Of a stretch of 64,000 nucleotides of DNA, positions 11,600 through 25,441 are shown in pieces. The stretch's first letter is position 1, and every line of letters begins with the position of its first letter. The stretch comes from Branchiostoma floridae. Lineage: Eukaryota > Chordata > Leptocardii > Amphioxiformes > Branchiostomatidae. The translations under genes and the position numbers were made by a program. The notes beneath the pieces were generated by a model. The model searched no databases. It was given only the letters and a program-made list of their open reading frames with translations, and was not told the origin of the DNA. The stretch is taken from positions 18,130,246 through 18,194,245 of the forward strand of contig NC_049982.1 in the NCBI RefSeq assembly GCF_000003815.2. The letters run 5' to 3'.

Positions 11600-14500
11600 G
11601 GATGAGGCGTGTAATAAGTTGACACGTACTTTGACGCAGAGTATGGCGCTTCGAGATTGGGCGGGTTCCAACAAACGGCATTCAAAATTCTTCTTTATCG
11701 CAGATGCCGCCGACGTAATCTGATAAATGAAAGTCGATTGTTTCGACAGAGTAATGTCAATGTGCCGGGTGATGTAGCACAAGCACTGTCGCTAATATAC
11801 AATACACCGGGCCTCGGGTCGCACGTGAACATGTGACTCATGACTGACTCATAACTGATGACAGAACGTCATGGTCAGACCTGATTAACTGGGCATGCGC
11901 AGTAGTACCGACAATGACACGGTTCCCAATAATTGACAGACAGATAATTAAAACGCCTTCCCATATTTCTACCCGGCGTCATGATGAGACCTGACACAAT
12001 GCGCTAACTTGCACACGTCTTACATCATGGCAGCACTGCGTGACTCTTACAAGACATTAGATCGGGGTTCAAGTCAAGACAGCTATCGTCTGCAGACAGT
12101 TGGCGCACGTCAAAAGTAACAGATGAAATCTCATTTCTTCTTTTGAATTGATTTTTTGCCTCTATGCAAGCCTTACTTCCCAGGAGCATGATGTTTCTGC
12201 TTCTTTGTTCTTTAAGTCGGGCTGTCATATATGGCCTTCCTACAGCTATTAGATTAATGGAAGTTCTTACAATGTGCAGCCAGTATAACTCGGCGCACTT
12301 CATACAAAGGGAAAGTTGAACTTTGCTTTGGGTCGTACTTTGTCGGCAAATGATATTGCGCCTTCAAATATGGTTGAAAGGTATTAAACAAAACATACTC
12401 GAAATGCGGAATATTATTATAGTACAAAGCAAAACTTTTCTCCAACACAGCTGTACACACGGATCAAATTTTCAACTACCACTGTTGCCTTCTTCAGGAT
12501 CAATACTGATGACCAATAACTGACCAGTATTGACAAGGCGACAGTAATCGTTGAAAAATTTATCCGTATGTACTTTTGTGTTGGAAGAAAGTTTAGCTTT
12601 GTACTATGGTTATTACCAACATAGATGAGCTTCCATTATATTTAAGGATGTTATCGTTGTAATTTCTCTGGCAGATTTGCTGAGGGATGTACAACAGAAT
12701 TATTGCATATGAAATATGAAATACAAAGTCTGGCAAACTGAGGAAAAGTGTTAAAGTCAGCTGTTGTTTTTCTTTGCTGAAAATGAATGGGGGGGGGGGG
12801 CGGAAATAGTTTGTCAACTTGACTTGTACTTGGTAATGAACAGTATGCTCCCTTGTACACGTACACGACATGATGTATCCGTGCAGTTGTGACTGTGTAA
12901 TGCCCTACTCTGTATATATGTACTAATGAACTCAGACACCTGGCACATCTGGGCGTTATAACACAATTTTGAGATTGTATAATCACATAATGTACGGAAC
13001 GCCTTCAAGACGCTTTATTAATAATAATTTCAGCCGTCATCATGTATTACAGGTGTACGAGACATCAGGAGTTACTAACGTTACATGAGGACGATGAAGA
13101 AAACGTGCCGGTAAGTCGCAGCGGAAAGGCACCTCACAAATCACGAGGGATCCGGGTTGTTTCATGCGAGTTTGGTGATAACTTGAGCATCCATTTTACT
13201 GATGACGTCACAGACATCGCCAACTGTCGCCTACGCAGTTCATATGTAGTAATTTCCATCTTCTTTATTCAATCAACAATGCATGCTCAAGTCACATCTA
13301 ATATCCTGTGCTTTATCCAGAATAATTCAAGATTAAGAAACGTATTAGAGCCCGACCGTCCAGACTTAATTCTGCTTTTCCTAGTAAAGCGGTTTTGCTT
13401 TATCCTATTTTCAAAACTCTCAATGTGAAAACTTTCGGCCGACGAAATAGTAAGACTGTGACCTGGGAGATTATCCGTTAATGTATTCACGGCATCGTTT
13501 TGGGCGACATCTTTGGGCGTAACACTGATTTCATCAAATCAGTCCGTCTCGTCTTCCTGACTAATATGAACTGTTCCAGCCTCACAGGTGAATTAAGAGT
13601 AGAGATTGTCCATCTCATCACTTCCTCCACTACTATCTTCTCTGTAGGTATAACATGATAATAGTTTCCTGGGATTAAACCGCAGTTAGCTACGTTCTTC
13701 CAGTCTCTCCATGCTTAATTATTCACCCATTAGAAGTACATCAGGTAAGCGACCAGAATACTGATGTTTTGTGACGTAGAGGCTTCTGGACCGAGTCAGG
13801 ATAACTTCGTACATTACGGGATTATAACCCACCTGTTATGTGACTTTCTACCCAGCCTACAATATTCACGTCTATCTGACGGGGAGTCGCGACGACTTAA
13901 GCAAGAAGATTGATCGTTGGTTGGTTGGTAAGGTGATAACCAGGGCAAATGCTGAAGATGAGCCGTAATTTTGCACGGACGCCTTTGATACAACATGCTA
14001 ACAGTCCAATACGATATTTTGGCCTCAACTGGTAGGATATGTTAAGGTTCGTAATGTTCTTGACGTTACTTGGTGTACTTCAGGCAGTACATCTCAGAAG
14101 GAACATACAAGAAAAGTGGCGTCCGGTATTGGTCTCAATCGATGCTTCTTCAGGTAGAAAGCAGGGAATAACGGTCTTACAGTTGGTAAGTATGCTAGGC
14201 TAAGAATTATAACCTCTGAGGAGAATTGTAGTTTACATATATTGTTCATCTTTCCGTTGGTTCTGAGCGTCTTTCTGTCTCGCCTTCTGCGCATATGGTA
14301 TACCAACTACACGAACCGGGAAGTGACGGGTTGCTAGTCGAAATCTGGGAAATTAAGTTACTTGGAGATTTTGTGTGATCACTTGTACATGAGCTACTCC
14401 TTACCAAAATCCATAACCTGTAGCCTACTTTTTACAGCGGAGACAAGTGCAACTAGAGTTCAACGAACCCATCTCTTCGCCAAATAATCATGCCTTTATT

Positions 14501-14640
14501 TAAGACTTTAAGGTCTTATTGTTCCTCACAAACACACAAACATTACCAAAACCAGACTGTGACCTGACAGATGACCTGGTAGCATCCCTGGTCAATCAGA
14601 ATTTCATGCTTGTCAATTTAGACTTTGTCCCCAGTGTAAG
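11600..14640. other. Long 5' intron or intergenic region, no gene recognised
   Basis: Contains a G homopolymer (about 12789-12800) and a possible orphan plus-strand exon at 13033-13109, with acceptor ATTTCAG, donor GTGCCG|GTAAGT and encoding MYYRCTRHQELLTLHEDD. That exon has no partner exon or recognised domain. If the noncoding first exon at 16.6 kb is right, all of this is inside the first intron of the CTFP gene. Confidence 0.4.
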
Positions 14641-14734
14641 GGCGTCCTCCAGCAAACCATCTGTATAACAGCTGTGTCCATAGATATAGGTCAAAATGAG
14701 ATATATAGAGCACAGTTTATTTCTGTTAATAAGT

Positions 14735-15740
14735 TTTGCTGCAGTACCTTAGGAAGCCGCTAGGGGGCCCACTATCATAATTTATCTTCGTTTTCCTGAC
14801 CCCTACCCACCTACCAAATATCATCAGGATTTTTTCAAGGCTTCTCGAGTTATGCATTCCACAAACAAAAGGACGCACACACTCGGCCTGCTACCGTCCT
14901 AACGGAAAATGTTACGTCAACTATTTTCGAACACAACCTTTCTTTCCGCAGCCGCTACTTAAATACTAAATATCATGAAAATCCATACACAGCTTCTTGA
15001 GTTATATGCTGTTGGCATGGATTTATGAACTTTCCTCATTAATTATGCAAATAAGCTACTAATTTGCATAATTAGTATTACATTGTATAAGTCATCACTC
15101 ATTCTATCTACATACCGAAAATCCTGATGATCTGTTTACATGTTCTCAAGTTATCCTCGTCCAAAGTTTGAACGGAAATCGGTGCCTGCAGTTCCCAAAG
15201 AGCCGCTAGGGGGTCCAAACTCACAGCACTTACTCTCTGTTTCAAGGGCTATCTACCACTCAAAAATCATGACCACAGCATGTCCAGAACACGAAGTGCC
15301 AAAATTAAAAGTTTTGCTGCAGTACCTTAGGCAGCCACTAGGGTGCCCATTATCGAACTTGACCTTCGTTTTCCTAACCCCAATCCACCTAACAAATATA
15401 ATCAGGATCCATTCAAGGGTTCTCGAGTTATCTTGCTTACAGACAAACGCACTTACATACAAATCCCGCTACAGCACCATAGGTAAGAGCCAGGTAAACC
15501 ATTTTTGCACTTGACCTTCCTCTCCAAAACCGCTACACACCTACCAAGTTTCGTGAAAATCGCCCAGCTAGATTTTGACTTATGCTGCCAAAAACAAACC
15601 GCAAAAAACATACCAAGCTCGCTGCAGTACCCTAGGAAAACGCCAGGTAAACCGTTTTCAAACTTGGCATTCCTTTCGACAACTGCTACACACCTACCAA
15701 AAATCACAAAGTTCCATCCACAATTTCTCGAGTTATATGC
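14735..15740 (-). repeat. Second array of the modular dispersed repeat (inverted)
   Basis: Repeated modules of 'gctgcagtacc.ta(g)gaagccgctaggg' and 'ccacctaccaaatatcatcagga...ttctcgagttat', with the CTCGAGTTAT end at 14844, 15422 and 15727 and variants near 14994 and 15145, i.e. about 150-bp spacing or multiples of it. 'Atgcaaat..ttgcataatta' lies at about 15046-15070. This is the reverse complement of the 1.2-2.2 kb array. ORFs here merely read through the repeat. Confidence 0.75.
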
Positions 15741-16160
15741 TGTTGACCTACATACAGACCCAAGTCAAGCAATCTCATACTCTTCTTGGCGAAGAGAATA
15801 ACTGACTCCCCATTGCACCGTGCTTCTGCCTGACTCCAGCAAGCCAAAACTCATTTCGCCGTCTGACTAATCGCCAAGTCCAAGCAGATCTCAAGTTCGG
15901 TGGAAAATAGCAACTGTCGGCCGGGGCGGTCCGTAGGACAGAATCTCGGCTGATAGGTACGATTTTTCCATCGGACGATCTGCAGATTTACGCATGGCAA
16001 GACCAGACTATGTATATAAAAACATATGGCTCTGGGTAGCAAATGTGCTCATTTGGGGACACTTTGGGCGCAACAAATCCTTGTGTTCTTCGGCACAATT
16101 TTCACAGCTTAACCGAAAAGGCCCAGGCTCAGTGGGCATCACTACGTCACGTCATGGGCA

Positions 16161-16243
16161 CAACGTCCGGGCAAGTATCGAACTCGGGACATATTGGTTC
16201 TGAGCCTAATACCAGTACACTAATCGTTACGCCACACCGACGA
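16161..16243 (-). repeat. tRNA-derived SINE head (A and B box)
   Basis: The minus strand shows an A-box-like TGGCGTAACGATTAGTG (16234-16218) and a B-box-like GAGTTCGATACT (16185-16174), spaced as in a tRNA. The 3' side continues into a SINE-like body with 'TTGTGCCGAAGAACACAAGG' (about 16100-16080). The arms do not pair well enough for a working tRNA. Confidence 0.65.
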
Positions 16244-16611
16244 CAAAGACCAGACCATGCAGTCAGACAATACACGAACACCAGGGGCTTCTATTCCCTT
16301 TACAAATGTAGTCATCAGCAACAAACACTCTTTCGTTGTACATTTGCCATATTTCACAATACGGGCATACCTCGCTCGATCCATCCCACCACGAACAAAT
16401 AGAGACATATGAGTACGAAATGCTGTCTTATTTTGAAGCATCAACACCAGACGGAAAGAAAATTCGAACTACAGATCTACTTCGTGCATTTCTACGTAGG
16501 GAAGTCTTCTGGTAAAGTATAAAGTAAAGGCATAAGTATCGTGAAAGTATCCAACTGTACACATTTTCCAGGTAGCAACAGAATAAAGAGAAACGAGATA
16601 TATGGCCCTAC

Positions 16612-16680
16612 CTTGCCTGTCGTCTGCTGCTGGTGTGGTCTGTAGGGAGAGGTCCTGTCCACCGATGATCTCCTTGCCTG
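16612..16680 (-). other. Probable noncoding first exon of the CTFP gene
   Basis: On the minus strand the segment lacks an ATG, ends in a good donor (GGCAAG|GTAGGG) and begins about 25-30 bp after a TATATATA box. The CTFP coding exon needs an upstream noncoding exon on this strand, and this is the best candidate within 6 kb. The link is inference. Confidence 0.45.
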
Positions 16681-16704
16681 AATGCCACACGCTGTTCTCG
16701 CCAG

Positions 16705-16712
16705 TATATATA
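16705..16712 (-). promoter_or_regulatory. TATA box, putative CTFP promoter
   Basis: TATATATA on either strand; the minus-strand reading is supported by the donor-terminated ATG-less exon immediately downstream. Confidence 0.45.
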
Positions 16713-16719
16713 CCCGTGC

Positions 16720-19700
16720 TGAGGGGTAATTATCCCACTGGCACATGCGCATCACGTCAGGAGAACAAATTACGGAGGTGGAAACGACAAGTCAACTTTC
16801 TTCCAAGTTAACTTGTTTCATAATAGCCTAAGTCATGTGACCAGTTACATTTCCGGAATGGTGCGCCGTGCACACTACGTGCAAACTGCCACGTACTTCC
16901 CTCTCTCTACTCTCTACTTTAAGTTCTGCATTAAGTTAAAACTTACAAGCTAGCGGGTTGTATCATCATTTTCGTACATCACTAAGGCTTGGGCACAAAC
17001 TACCTTGTTTGTCTCCAGTTATAGACTTTGTTCCTCATTGTGGACTATAGGACCATGACATGAATTAGGTAGATGGTAAAACCATATTCATTCTTTGCAC
17101 GCCCAAGCTATCTTGTCTTCCTTCTTTCCTTCCGGCTCTAAGTACCCCACATATACATGGCCAGTGTTATCTTTCTTTCAGAAGTAAGTGTTTCGTCTAA
17201 AACTATTCAAAATGAAACTGCCAAAAGGAAACCCACGACCATGTTTTCTGTGCTATCAGATTGTCTCCCACACCGTAACGACCTGTCACATAAATGTTTC
17301 ATTCCTTTTTCTTTCCCAGCCTCCGTAGAAATCATCCCGGCGCCACGATCCGGAGCACGAGTTTGCAAACCGGGAAGTCTTGTGCAGCTAACACTAGACA
17401 TCATCACAGCTCAGAAAGTTTCATTTCAAATATTTCGGATGTCTCATGACAACCTGGCATGAAGTCAGCAATCATCTTGATCCATTACAATAGCGCTAGA
17501 CGAGGGCGTAAACGAATTTTGGCCGTACGCCAGGTTCAACCTGTCTTAGATGCTCAGGCAAACTACATGTTAGACCTCAAACTTTCAGGCTTTCTTTCTT
17601 TGCATGAAGCGATAGCTATAGGTTATCAACTTACGTAATCTACGAGAAACTGCTGCTGCAGGCTGCGACAAAAAGCACTCAGAGCTTGATGCGGGATTAG
17701 TCCTACCCGTAGGAAATTAGACTAAGCGCACCTGTTGCCCAGAGTTTGTAACCCTTTTGACCTTATTAATTACCAGAGCTGTTAATCCGCTTATCTAAAG
17801 CTTTTCTTTTATCGGACATGTTTGACCATACCCGACCCACCTGGCAACATCATCAGGACAGATCATCACGCCACGAGCTGCCCTGATGACGCAATGCCGT
17901 TATTCGTGTCACGTCTGTTATCAGGCCAAAATTCATATCAGTATTTCACTAACAATTTCCTGTTTGTGTGTGTGAATCGTGCGGGTCCATTGGGGTTAAA
18001 CGGCCTCACTTTGGGGCCCATTAAGAGCTTTCAGCGGACTTACGATACAGCTTTTAGAGACACGGTAGAGAAAAGTAATGGACATTGAAGCGGGAAATGG
18101 GTAGTCGTAAACGCTATTGTTTGGGACTTTGATGGGAAAGTTTGACAGTCGCCTCTTTTTGTTGAAATAACACAGGGAAAAGTCCGGCAATTTAGGACAG
18201 TGATTGTCATGTTCTTTAGACTCCTGCAAAATAGAGTATATTATACCATGGAAACTTTCAAAGTTTTAAAGGGAAACTCTTTGTGCATAGCAAGAAATGG
18301 CCGAATGAGGTAGACGTTGCTAACCCATGCAAGAATGAGAATACAAAAATACAGAATGTTGCCAGTCATGTGTAGTACACATATAGATTTAAACGCCTTT
18401 AAATTTATTTCTTCGTCTTGAGATATGCAAAATCACATAAGAGGATCTTGCTGATTATGCCGGGTATTAGCTTCTTAATTAGATCTTCTTTTTTAGTTTC
18501 TTCTCCTCTGGTGGTTGATGGCACATGGGGGCAACGCTATATGGTAGTTCCTTGTGGTGATACTATTCATAACGCTTTATCCCACAGTGGATTCTAAGCT
18601 AATGTCAATGAGTGCAACGTCTTTTACATCCCCAGTAGATCAATGTACATGTACTCCTACATCGCCGTCTGTTCTCAGAGACTTCCAGCCGTTGACGTTC
18701 TCTATCCACGTGTTCCATAAGAGTCTAGTTATGCTGAAATCTATAAAAGACTAAAAGGCCGTTCCACTTGACCCCCATAAGCGAACTTTGGCGTACTTAA
18801 AGCAATCCCGTTTTAGGGCAGACAGGTTTCTGAGAAATGGGAGCCACTGCCTTGACCTATAGGCATGATAGGCCCAACACTTACACGATGGAAAAATACT
18901 GTTCTTCCCACCTGGAATAACTGAGGGCAGAGGATCCAACTTTCAAAGCAAGGCACGCGGCGGCACCATGTAGGAAAGAAACCTTAAATCTCTGTTAGAA
19001 AGATATGACAGGGATAGTAGTCTTGATATACAAGCATTCCTAAGTTTAATCATCTGTCGCTGCCGACATAAGTAGATGATATCTGCAAAGATGTTACAGT
19101 GCTCTGGTGGTTTAAAATATGCAATCTTTGATGTTGCCATCGCCCGTACCCTTTTCTGGTTTGTTTTTGGTATATCTATATGTATTATGGCTGTATCTGT
19201 AGAGCATGTGGACCTTTAGCTTTTAGCGTAATTAACCGCACAGGTTGTGCTAAGCCCTTTTCGCTTCGGGAGTTAACGTTCTTAGTGTTACATAACTACT
19301 TATACTTTTGATTCACGGATGAGTGATGTGCGTTTTTAACGTACTTAACCAAGGAAACTACATTATGTCCTTGATGTCTAACTATCCTGCACAGAGAAGG
19401 GCACAAGCTGCAGATTTACAGGGAGTTACGCCGGGTTTACGGCGGATCTGCGACGCATTTACGTGAAGTTTGGAAGAAGTGCAAGAATGAGCTCGAGATC
19501 CCGAGGTAATTCTAACATGTGCAATCGACTGTGTAGTCTTACAAGGAAGTCCTTGGAAAAGCTAAAAAGAAAAAAAAGGGCCTTTTGATATTAGAAACTT
19601 GCATGTAGGTTGTTTTCTGCATAATCTTGAATATACATGCATCGCGCTCAGTCGTTTGCACGTGCAGGTGGGGTGTCCAAAGTGCAGCTTCCTTTCACAC

Positions 19701-21600
19701 TGACAAAAGTGATGTTTTAATCTTACTTAAGTAAGGACCTGTATAAACATTTTGTTAAGCTAGACGAGTGGTGTCTGTCAGTTATTGTAGGAGAAGCACA
19801 CGTCAAAGTTTACCACCATGGCAGTGTGATTTCATTAGTTTCTCCTGTCATAAGCGCCACCTAACGGATCATTTCCGAAACGTTTGATAGTTGAGTAACG
19901 TTAGATTTCCCACTGTTCCAAGCTATACTCGTATACTGAAGTTTAAGTGCTTACTCTTGACACCACATTCACTAAGCTGGTTGGTTGAAGAGTCAGACCT
20001 ATAGTTTTGCATGTTTTATTCACAATCATGTGTTGTTGTTTCTTTTTTGTAAAGATTCAAATTTGTCTCGGCAATTCATCGACATAACTTACACGCCGGA
20101 CAACGAGTGACACATAGCCACTATTGGAACAATGAAGTGTTCCTTTGTATGGTCTGGAAATTTGTGCAATAAGATGCAATATAGAAGAAGATACCCCTTG
20201 AGTATAGGTAACAAAGAATTAGAAGGCAAACACATATTTCATCCAACTCCAAGTCTATCGTTTAGATGTAACCCCTGTTTCCGTGCCTTTGTTGGAAACT
20301 TGGTAGGTAAGAAATATATTAAGTCACCGCTCATTTTAAAGAACGACTACACATTCTATCCATGTAGTGACTACTTTTGCATTTGTTTTCTGAAAACGGG
20401 CAGAGCCTTTGTTTGTGTAGTAACAGACCCGCTTCATGTTGTACTTTGTTGCGCCAGTCAGTACGGCTGGTTCAGACGCAGACATGTTGAGAGGGTTGGC
20501 GGGTCTCTGTTCGCACGGTCTGTCACCATGCCAAGCCGCCCAGGAATGCTTTCAAAGTTCCCCAGGAATATCTCCCTGACAATGTTCAAATAAACAACCG
20601 TTTAACGATAGTATAAACACGTCCAACAGTGGATAAAAACCACCACCCGTCCAGAAGTGCCCAGCCGAGAACTGGGCCATCTACATTTTCTTTTTCAATT
20701 CTAGGGTGAAAAAAACATGTTTCTGCGTATGGTCTGGGTCAGTTGGGTTGTTATTCGCTTTATACTCTATCAAAAAAGAAAGCTTAAGCTTTTCATTTCT
20801 ACAATATAATCAAAGATACTTCCTTTAGTAGCACAGTTACAGTATTTCATATTCATGAAAATCAACGTGCCTATATTGCCTGTGTAGAAAATGTTATGCT
20901 TCGAGTACGTAATGAATAAGGCATTCAAAGACTATACATGCTTTAATCTGTTAGTACCCTTTGACATCAAGATTATATCAAGGATCATCAAGAAGCCAAC
21001 AGCCTGAGGGAAAAAGAATGATGACTTCAATGGTCTCTTTAACCCACCATCATGGCGGACCTATGTTACGTCACGGTCACGTGCCTGCAAAACACCGTAG
21101 GTTTCCGCAGTGTGTATAAATCGCGCATATCTGTCAATTGATCAATACTCCTTTTCATATTAGAAGTATCTAGAAGAAGAGTACAAAACGCGCGTGTGTA
21201 TAGAGGGGGGGGGTGCTTATGAACATAGTATAGATAGTCAGCATACAGGCACGGCAACACAACTTACTAGTATGCCATACGTTTGCAATTTTCTACAGCA
21301 AGTTAACTCTACCTAGGCTTTATTAAGTGCGGGTCGTGCGAACAGGATTGAAGTGGAATCTTCAGGCTGTGACTTTCATACAACTGCTGCATTTGTACAA
21401 TTAAAGTATGGACTAACGCATTCAAGTATTGAACTTGGAATTTACGCACAATAAAGACATCGTTAGAGTAAAGAAATAAAACTTTGTCTATCAAGTCACT
21501 TTAATCTATCCCTCTCGCTATTTCTCAGTATATGTTACATTGCTATCCCAGTTTCCATTGACATTAACGAGCGCTTCAGGTTTTGAAGTCTCCAACCTAA
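16720..21600. other. Intergenic, no gene recognised
   Basis: Separates the minus-strand gene pair from the plus-strand pair. The longest ORF (20132-20593, 153 codons) shows no domain, signal or splice support. Otherwise AT-rich sequence. Confidence 0.4.
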
Positions 21601-21639
21601 ATGACTGCCAGGGATCAAACAAGCGGTAGGAGCGGCCGG

Positions 21640-22108
21640 TGGCGCGCGGGGACGTGTTTCAAAGGAACGGGCTTCATGCATCAGGAAGACAAAGCGTCAA
21701 CCATGTCCAGGTTTCATAGTCGCAATTCCCTGCCATCTTTAACTAAAAGGCAACTATTGTGTTCTTTCAATTTACCTTGTCGCTTTTTGTGCGCACTGAT
21801 TGCAAGCTTTTGACCGCTTCACGTGGAGCGTAGTCTCGGCGTTCCTGTTGCCGCGCCCCGGCCACTTTTTATCGCCAGAACCCGAGACCTTGCGACAAAC
21901 CTCGGTCTTCCCGCGAGAACACAACCCCTTACCGAGAACACGAGGGGCAAGAAATCATCGTTAATTTATTTGTAAATAAACGGCCGGAGGGGAACACCTC
22001 GAGGGGAAGCGGATGGCCGGAGGGCAGCAGGGCTAGCTAGGTTGTTGTCGTCACCACAAGGACAGGACTCCGATCCAGAACTCCCAGTGACTCTGTTTGG
22101 CTGCAGAT
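21640..22108 (+). promoter_or_regulatory. CpG-richer promoter and 5' leader of the secreted-protein gene
   Basis: Compared with its surroundings this stretch is rich in CG dinucleotides (for example 21840-22020). It carries a TAAATAAA TATA-like box at 21973-21980, about 130 bp before the ATG at 22109. Promoter assignment is by composition and position. Confidence 0.45.
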
Positions 22109-22154
22109 ATGGCGGACATGACAATTGTTGGATTTCTTCTCGTCATTGTCGGAG
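22109..22154 (+). CDS. Secreted-protein gene exon 1 (signal-peptide start)
   Basis: ATG GCG GAC ATG..., 15 codons plus one base, then donor GGAG|GTAAGA. The hydrophobic run TIVGFLLVIVG starts the signal peptide. Confidence 0.8.
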
Positions 22155-25100
22155 GTAAGAGCGTCCTCTCGGCACCCTCTCGTCCCAGAGTGATTCAGCA
22201 TGGCCTAACCAAAGAAACGGGCTATTGGCATGTTTATACGATGGGCAGCAGTAGATAAGGTTGCGAGCAAGCTGACTGACTGGCTCAGTGTTATGTTTAA
22301 ATAACAACGAGCCAAACAATTATTAAGTGGAGTTGGGGTTCGCAGGTAATATGTCTGATCCCAGGGTCAAGTAGGGAGACCATAGTACGTAACCATGTGC
22401 GCCATTCATGATTGTGACGCAAGGAACAAGACTTGTTGTGAGCATGTCTGTACTTCCTTTGTGTTATTGGTTTTTGATCACAACTGAATTCACTTTTCTG
22501 GACAGAGCAGCGCAATGACTGACCTTGGCAACGTCCCGTCGAAATGGCGTATTGCTAGAGTGTCAGTCAGGTATTGTGGGACTGTTGTTCTAACTTAACC
22601 ATGGCGTGGCGTGACTTACTCCAACTATGTTAGTACACACGCTGTGATAATAGCGAAACAGTTTCCATGGCCCACATCACCTCCAAATGAATGCTGTTAC
22701 CTCCTCTGGATATAGCTTTGTCCCTAGCGCTCCTGAACAGGAAAGGCTGAGTTTAAGTTTGGTAGAAGGTTGTTGAACTTGGCACGTCCTCTCAATTCTC
22801 GCAGGCAGGCGGCAACTGTAGGGTTTGTTGACCCACGTTATTTGAGTTCAATCGCGGCGTTTGGCCTTGTTATTCAAGTACTTGGCGACCAGTGGGGCGC
22901 TGAGTCCCAGGCCGCGGGGGGCGGCCTCGCTCCAGCCGGGAGATTGAATCACTGGTAGTCTTCCAGCTGATTCACCCGCCTGTAAATTGGGCAATAATTG
23001 TCCGCATGTGACAGTAGAGAAAAGTTGACCCTCCAACACTCAGCGTGCATGGTCGGCCCTTTTATTTGCTTGCCTATTGTCAGGGTAAACCCATTGCTAC
23101 TTTTGGGGGATATGCGGAGCCAGCGGGTCAGGGGTAAAAGTCATACTGACAGACTGAAGTATATAGAATGGGCATCCCCTTCCCTGTGCTGTCAAACGAG
23201 ACGGAGATGTTTTGTTTTTACCACCGACCAATGGACGGGTCCGTTTGTCCTGATTATGTGTTAAGTTGTTCATGAGTAAAAGTACAAGTATTATTGTGGA
23301 ATTGTCCCTACATAGCAATCTCGACCAATTAGATTTTGTCTCACAAAAGGTTACTGGTGAAAAATTAACACCAGGCAAGTCTTTTGTTCCACCGTTAACA
23401 AGTCTCCCGTGGTAATTGTGTTGACACACTTGGTCGATAATCACTTCTTTTGTTTTTATCAAAGCCGTTAACGACACGAGAAAAACGTGTTCGAGTTTCC
23501 TTTAGCAACTCTCAAGTCAAGTCACGAGTGTCGGTTTTCAGTCGTGTCCTGTGTTTTGGTTGGTATGTTTGAAAATCTATTGCACTTACAGGATTTCTAC
23601 ATTTTTACTAACTTGTTCTTCTATTAAAAGAAATGGCAGATGAATTGTAACTTTATCAAACACAGTCATTCGTACCTAGTTATGTCTAGAACATACACAT
23701 GCACAAACACAAACACACACTCTTTCTCACACACACGCGCGCGCAAAGAGACACATACATACATATACACACAGGCACACTCATACCCAAACACGCACAC
23801 GCGCGCGCACACACATGCACACACTCAAGCACGCTGGCAATCACTCTCACAAATGCGAAGATCGCAGTGCTATGATTCTACACAGATAGACGACATGCCA
23901 ACCCAGCCCGAGGCGCCCGCCTGAGAATGTAGTGCACAGTTCATACGTCTGCACGACCCATGTTGGCCGCTCGAGGCAAAATGAGTGCTTAAACAAACAT
24001 GCCTGACCTTGTGACACCTCAGTGACATGATAACAAACGCACTCATCTTCTGCACCACTGCCCGATATCCCTGCAAAAGGGGAGGGAACTTTTCAATAGG
24101 GAAGGGGCAGCTTGATAACGTACAGTCGATAGATGACGATAAGTTCTTTATAAAAAAACTCTTTCTTTCGATGTTTAGTGTTTGAGTGCTATTTGACAAG
24201 TGACTGGCTGTGTAAAGTTGAGTTAGAACGGACGCCTGGTGTTCACAGGTCTGTCGCCTGAGGGCGCTACAGGAGCGAGTATGAGATGAAAGTTGTAAGC
24301 TACACGATCACGATCATCATTCCAAACAAGGGCAAAAAGGCTCCGAATTATTGCAATGTAATGGCTAAGGATGTAACGAATAAAATAAATCATACTCAAC
24401 AAATGATAATCTTTGAGCCGCCAGTGCCTCGGTTCCAGGTATACATTCTGCTGTACCAAACTCTCAAAGACTCTAGTCCTCATAAGCCCAGCCAGAGCTG
24501 CCATCAGTGAGTTGGTGTCATCAACTGATATGACACCATTTATTCAACAGTATATTTAGTCTATTATTGGATATCAAGATATGAAGTTACAGAAATATTT
24601 TCTGCACCAGATTTCCTTTCCGAAACTAGATAGATCACGGTAATGTTGAAACTGTAAGTGAGTTTATCACAGCTTCTCCATCCTGTTTTAAAGCTTTCAC
24701 GCCCGCATTCTTCTCTGACCAATTTCTGTCATGCCCCTGATACGGTCCGTTTTGCCCATCTCGGAAACACAATTGTTTCCTCTAAAAGCCAAGTTTTCAT
24801 CACCAGGTTGCCATTGCTGAAGTCTGGGTCATCGCCGCTTCCTGAGTTAGTGATCGGCCCTGTCATCAGCCGGCCAGAGCTTTCACTACTCACAGAAAAG
24901 GGACGCATTTTCCTACCCCGGCATGCGTGACCATAAACCCGCCAAGCCCGCCAGAACAGGGGGCCAAGTTTGAGTGGGGAGGGGGCTGGGGTCGGCAAGG
25001 GAATGTCGATGGAAAACATGGACAGTCTAATAGGGGGGGGGGGGGGTGTTGGCATCGATGTGTCTCTTCATCCTTTCGGCCGCCACGATTGACCGACTCT

Positions 25101-25388
25101 CATAATTCCACCGGACGCCATAACACCACCTCATCATGAGGAAAATGAATGTAAAGTGATTTAAAGATCTTTACCAATGCGGTATGATTAGCCTGGGTAC
25201 CATTCGATTTCTACCGGGGCTCCATACACTCGCTACCCTACAAACAGGCTAGGTATGACGGCATGCGGTTAAAGAGTTGATCTTACATTAACGGACAAAT
25301 TAAGGCATTAGAACAGATAAGATTGCCGATCAAGTATTTTTCAACAAGTCATTCGTTAGGTAATTATGGTTTAGACATCGAACTGGAT

Positions 25389-25441
<53 letters not shown>

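Noticed and set aside
15140-15801. Overlapping ORFs of 124 and 98 codons
   Set aside because: They read through the modular repeat array, not a gene.
16161-16243. Functional tRNA gene
   Set aside because: Boxes are present but stems do not pair well and the sequence continues into a SINE body.
18950-18960. AAGGCACGCGG, matching the start of miR-124
   Set aside because: The match stops after 11 bases and the flanks do not form a miR-124-type hairpin.
20132-20593. 153-codon plus-strand ORF
   Set aside because: No signal peptide, domain or splice support; composition is like the AT-rich flank and the length is possible by chance in 64 kb.
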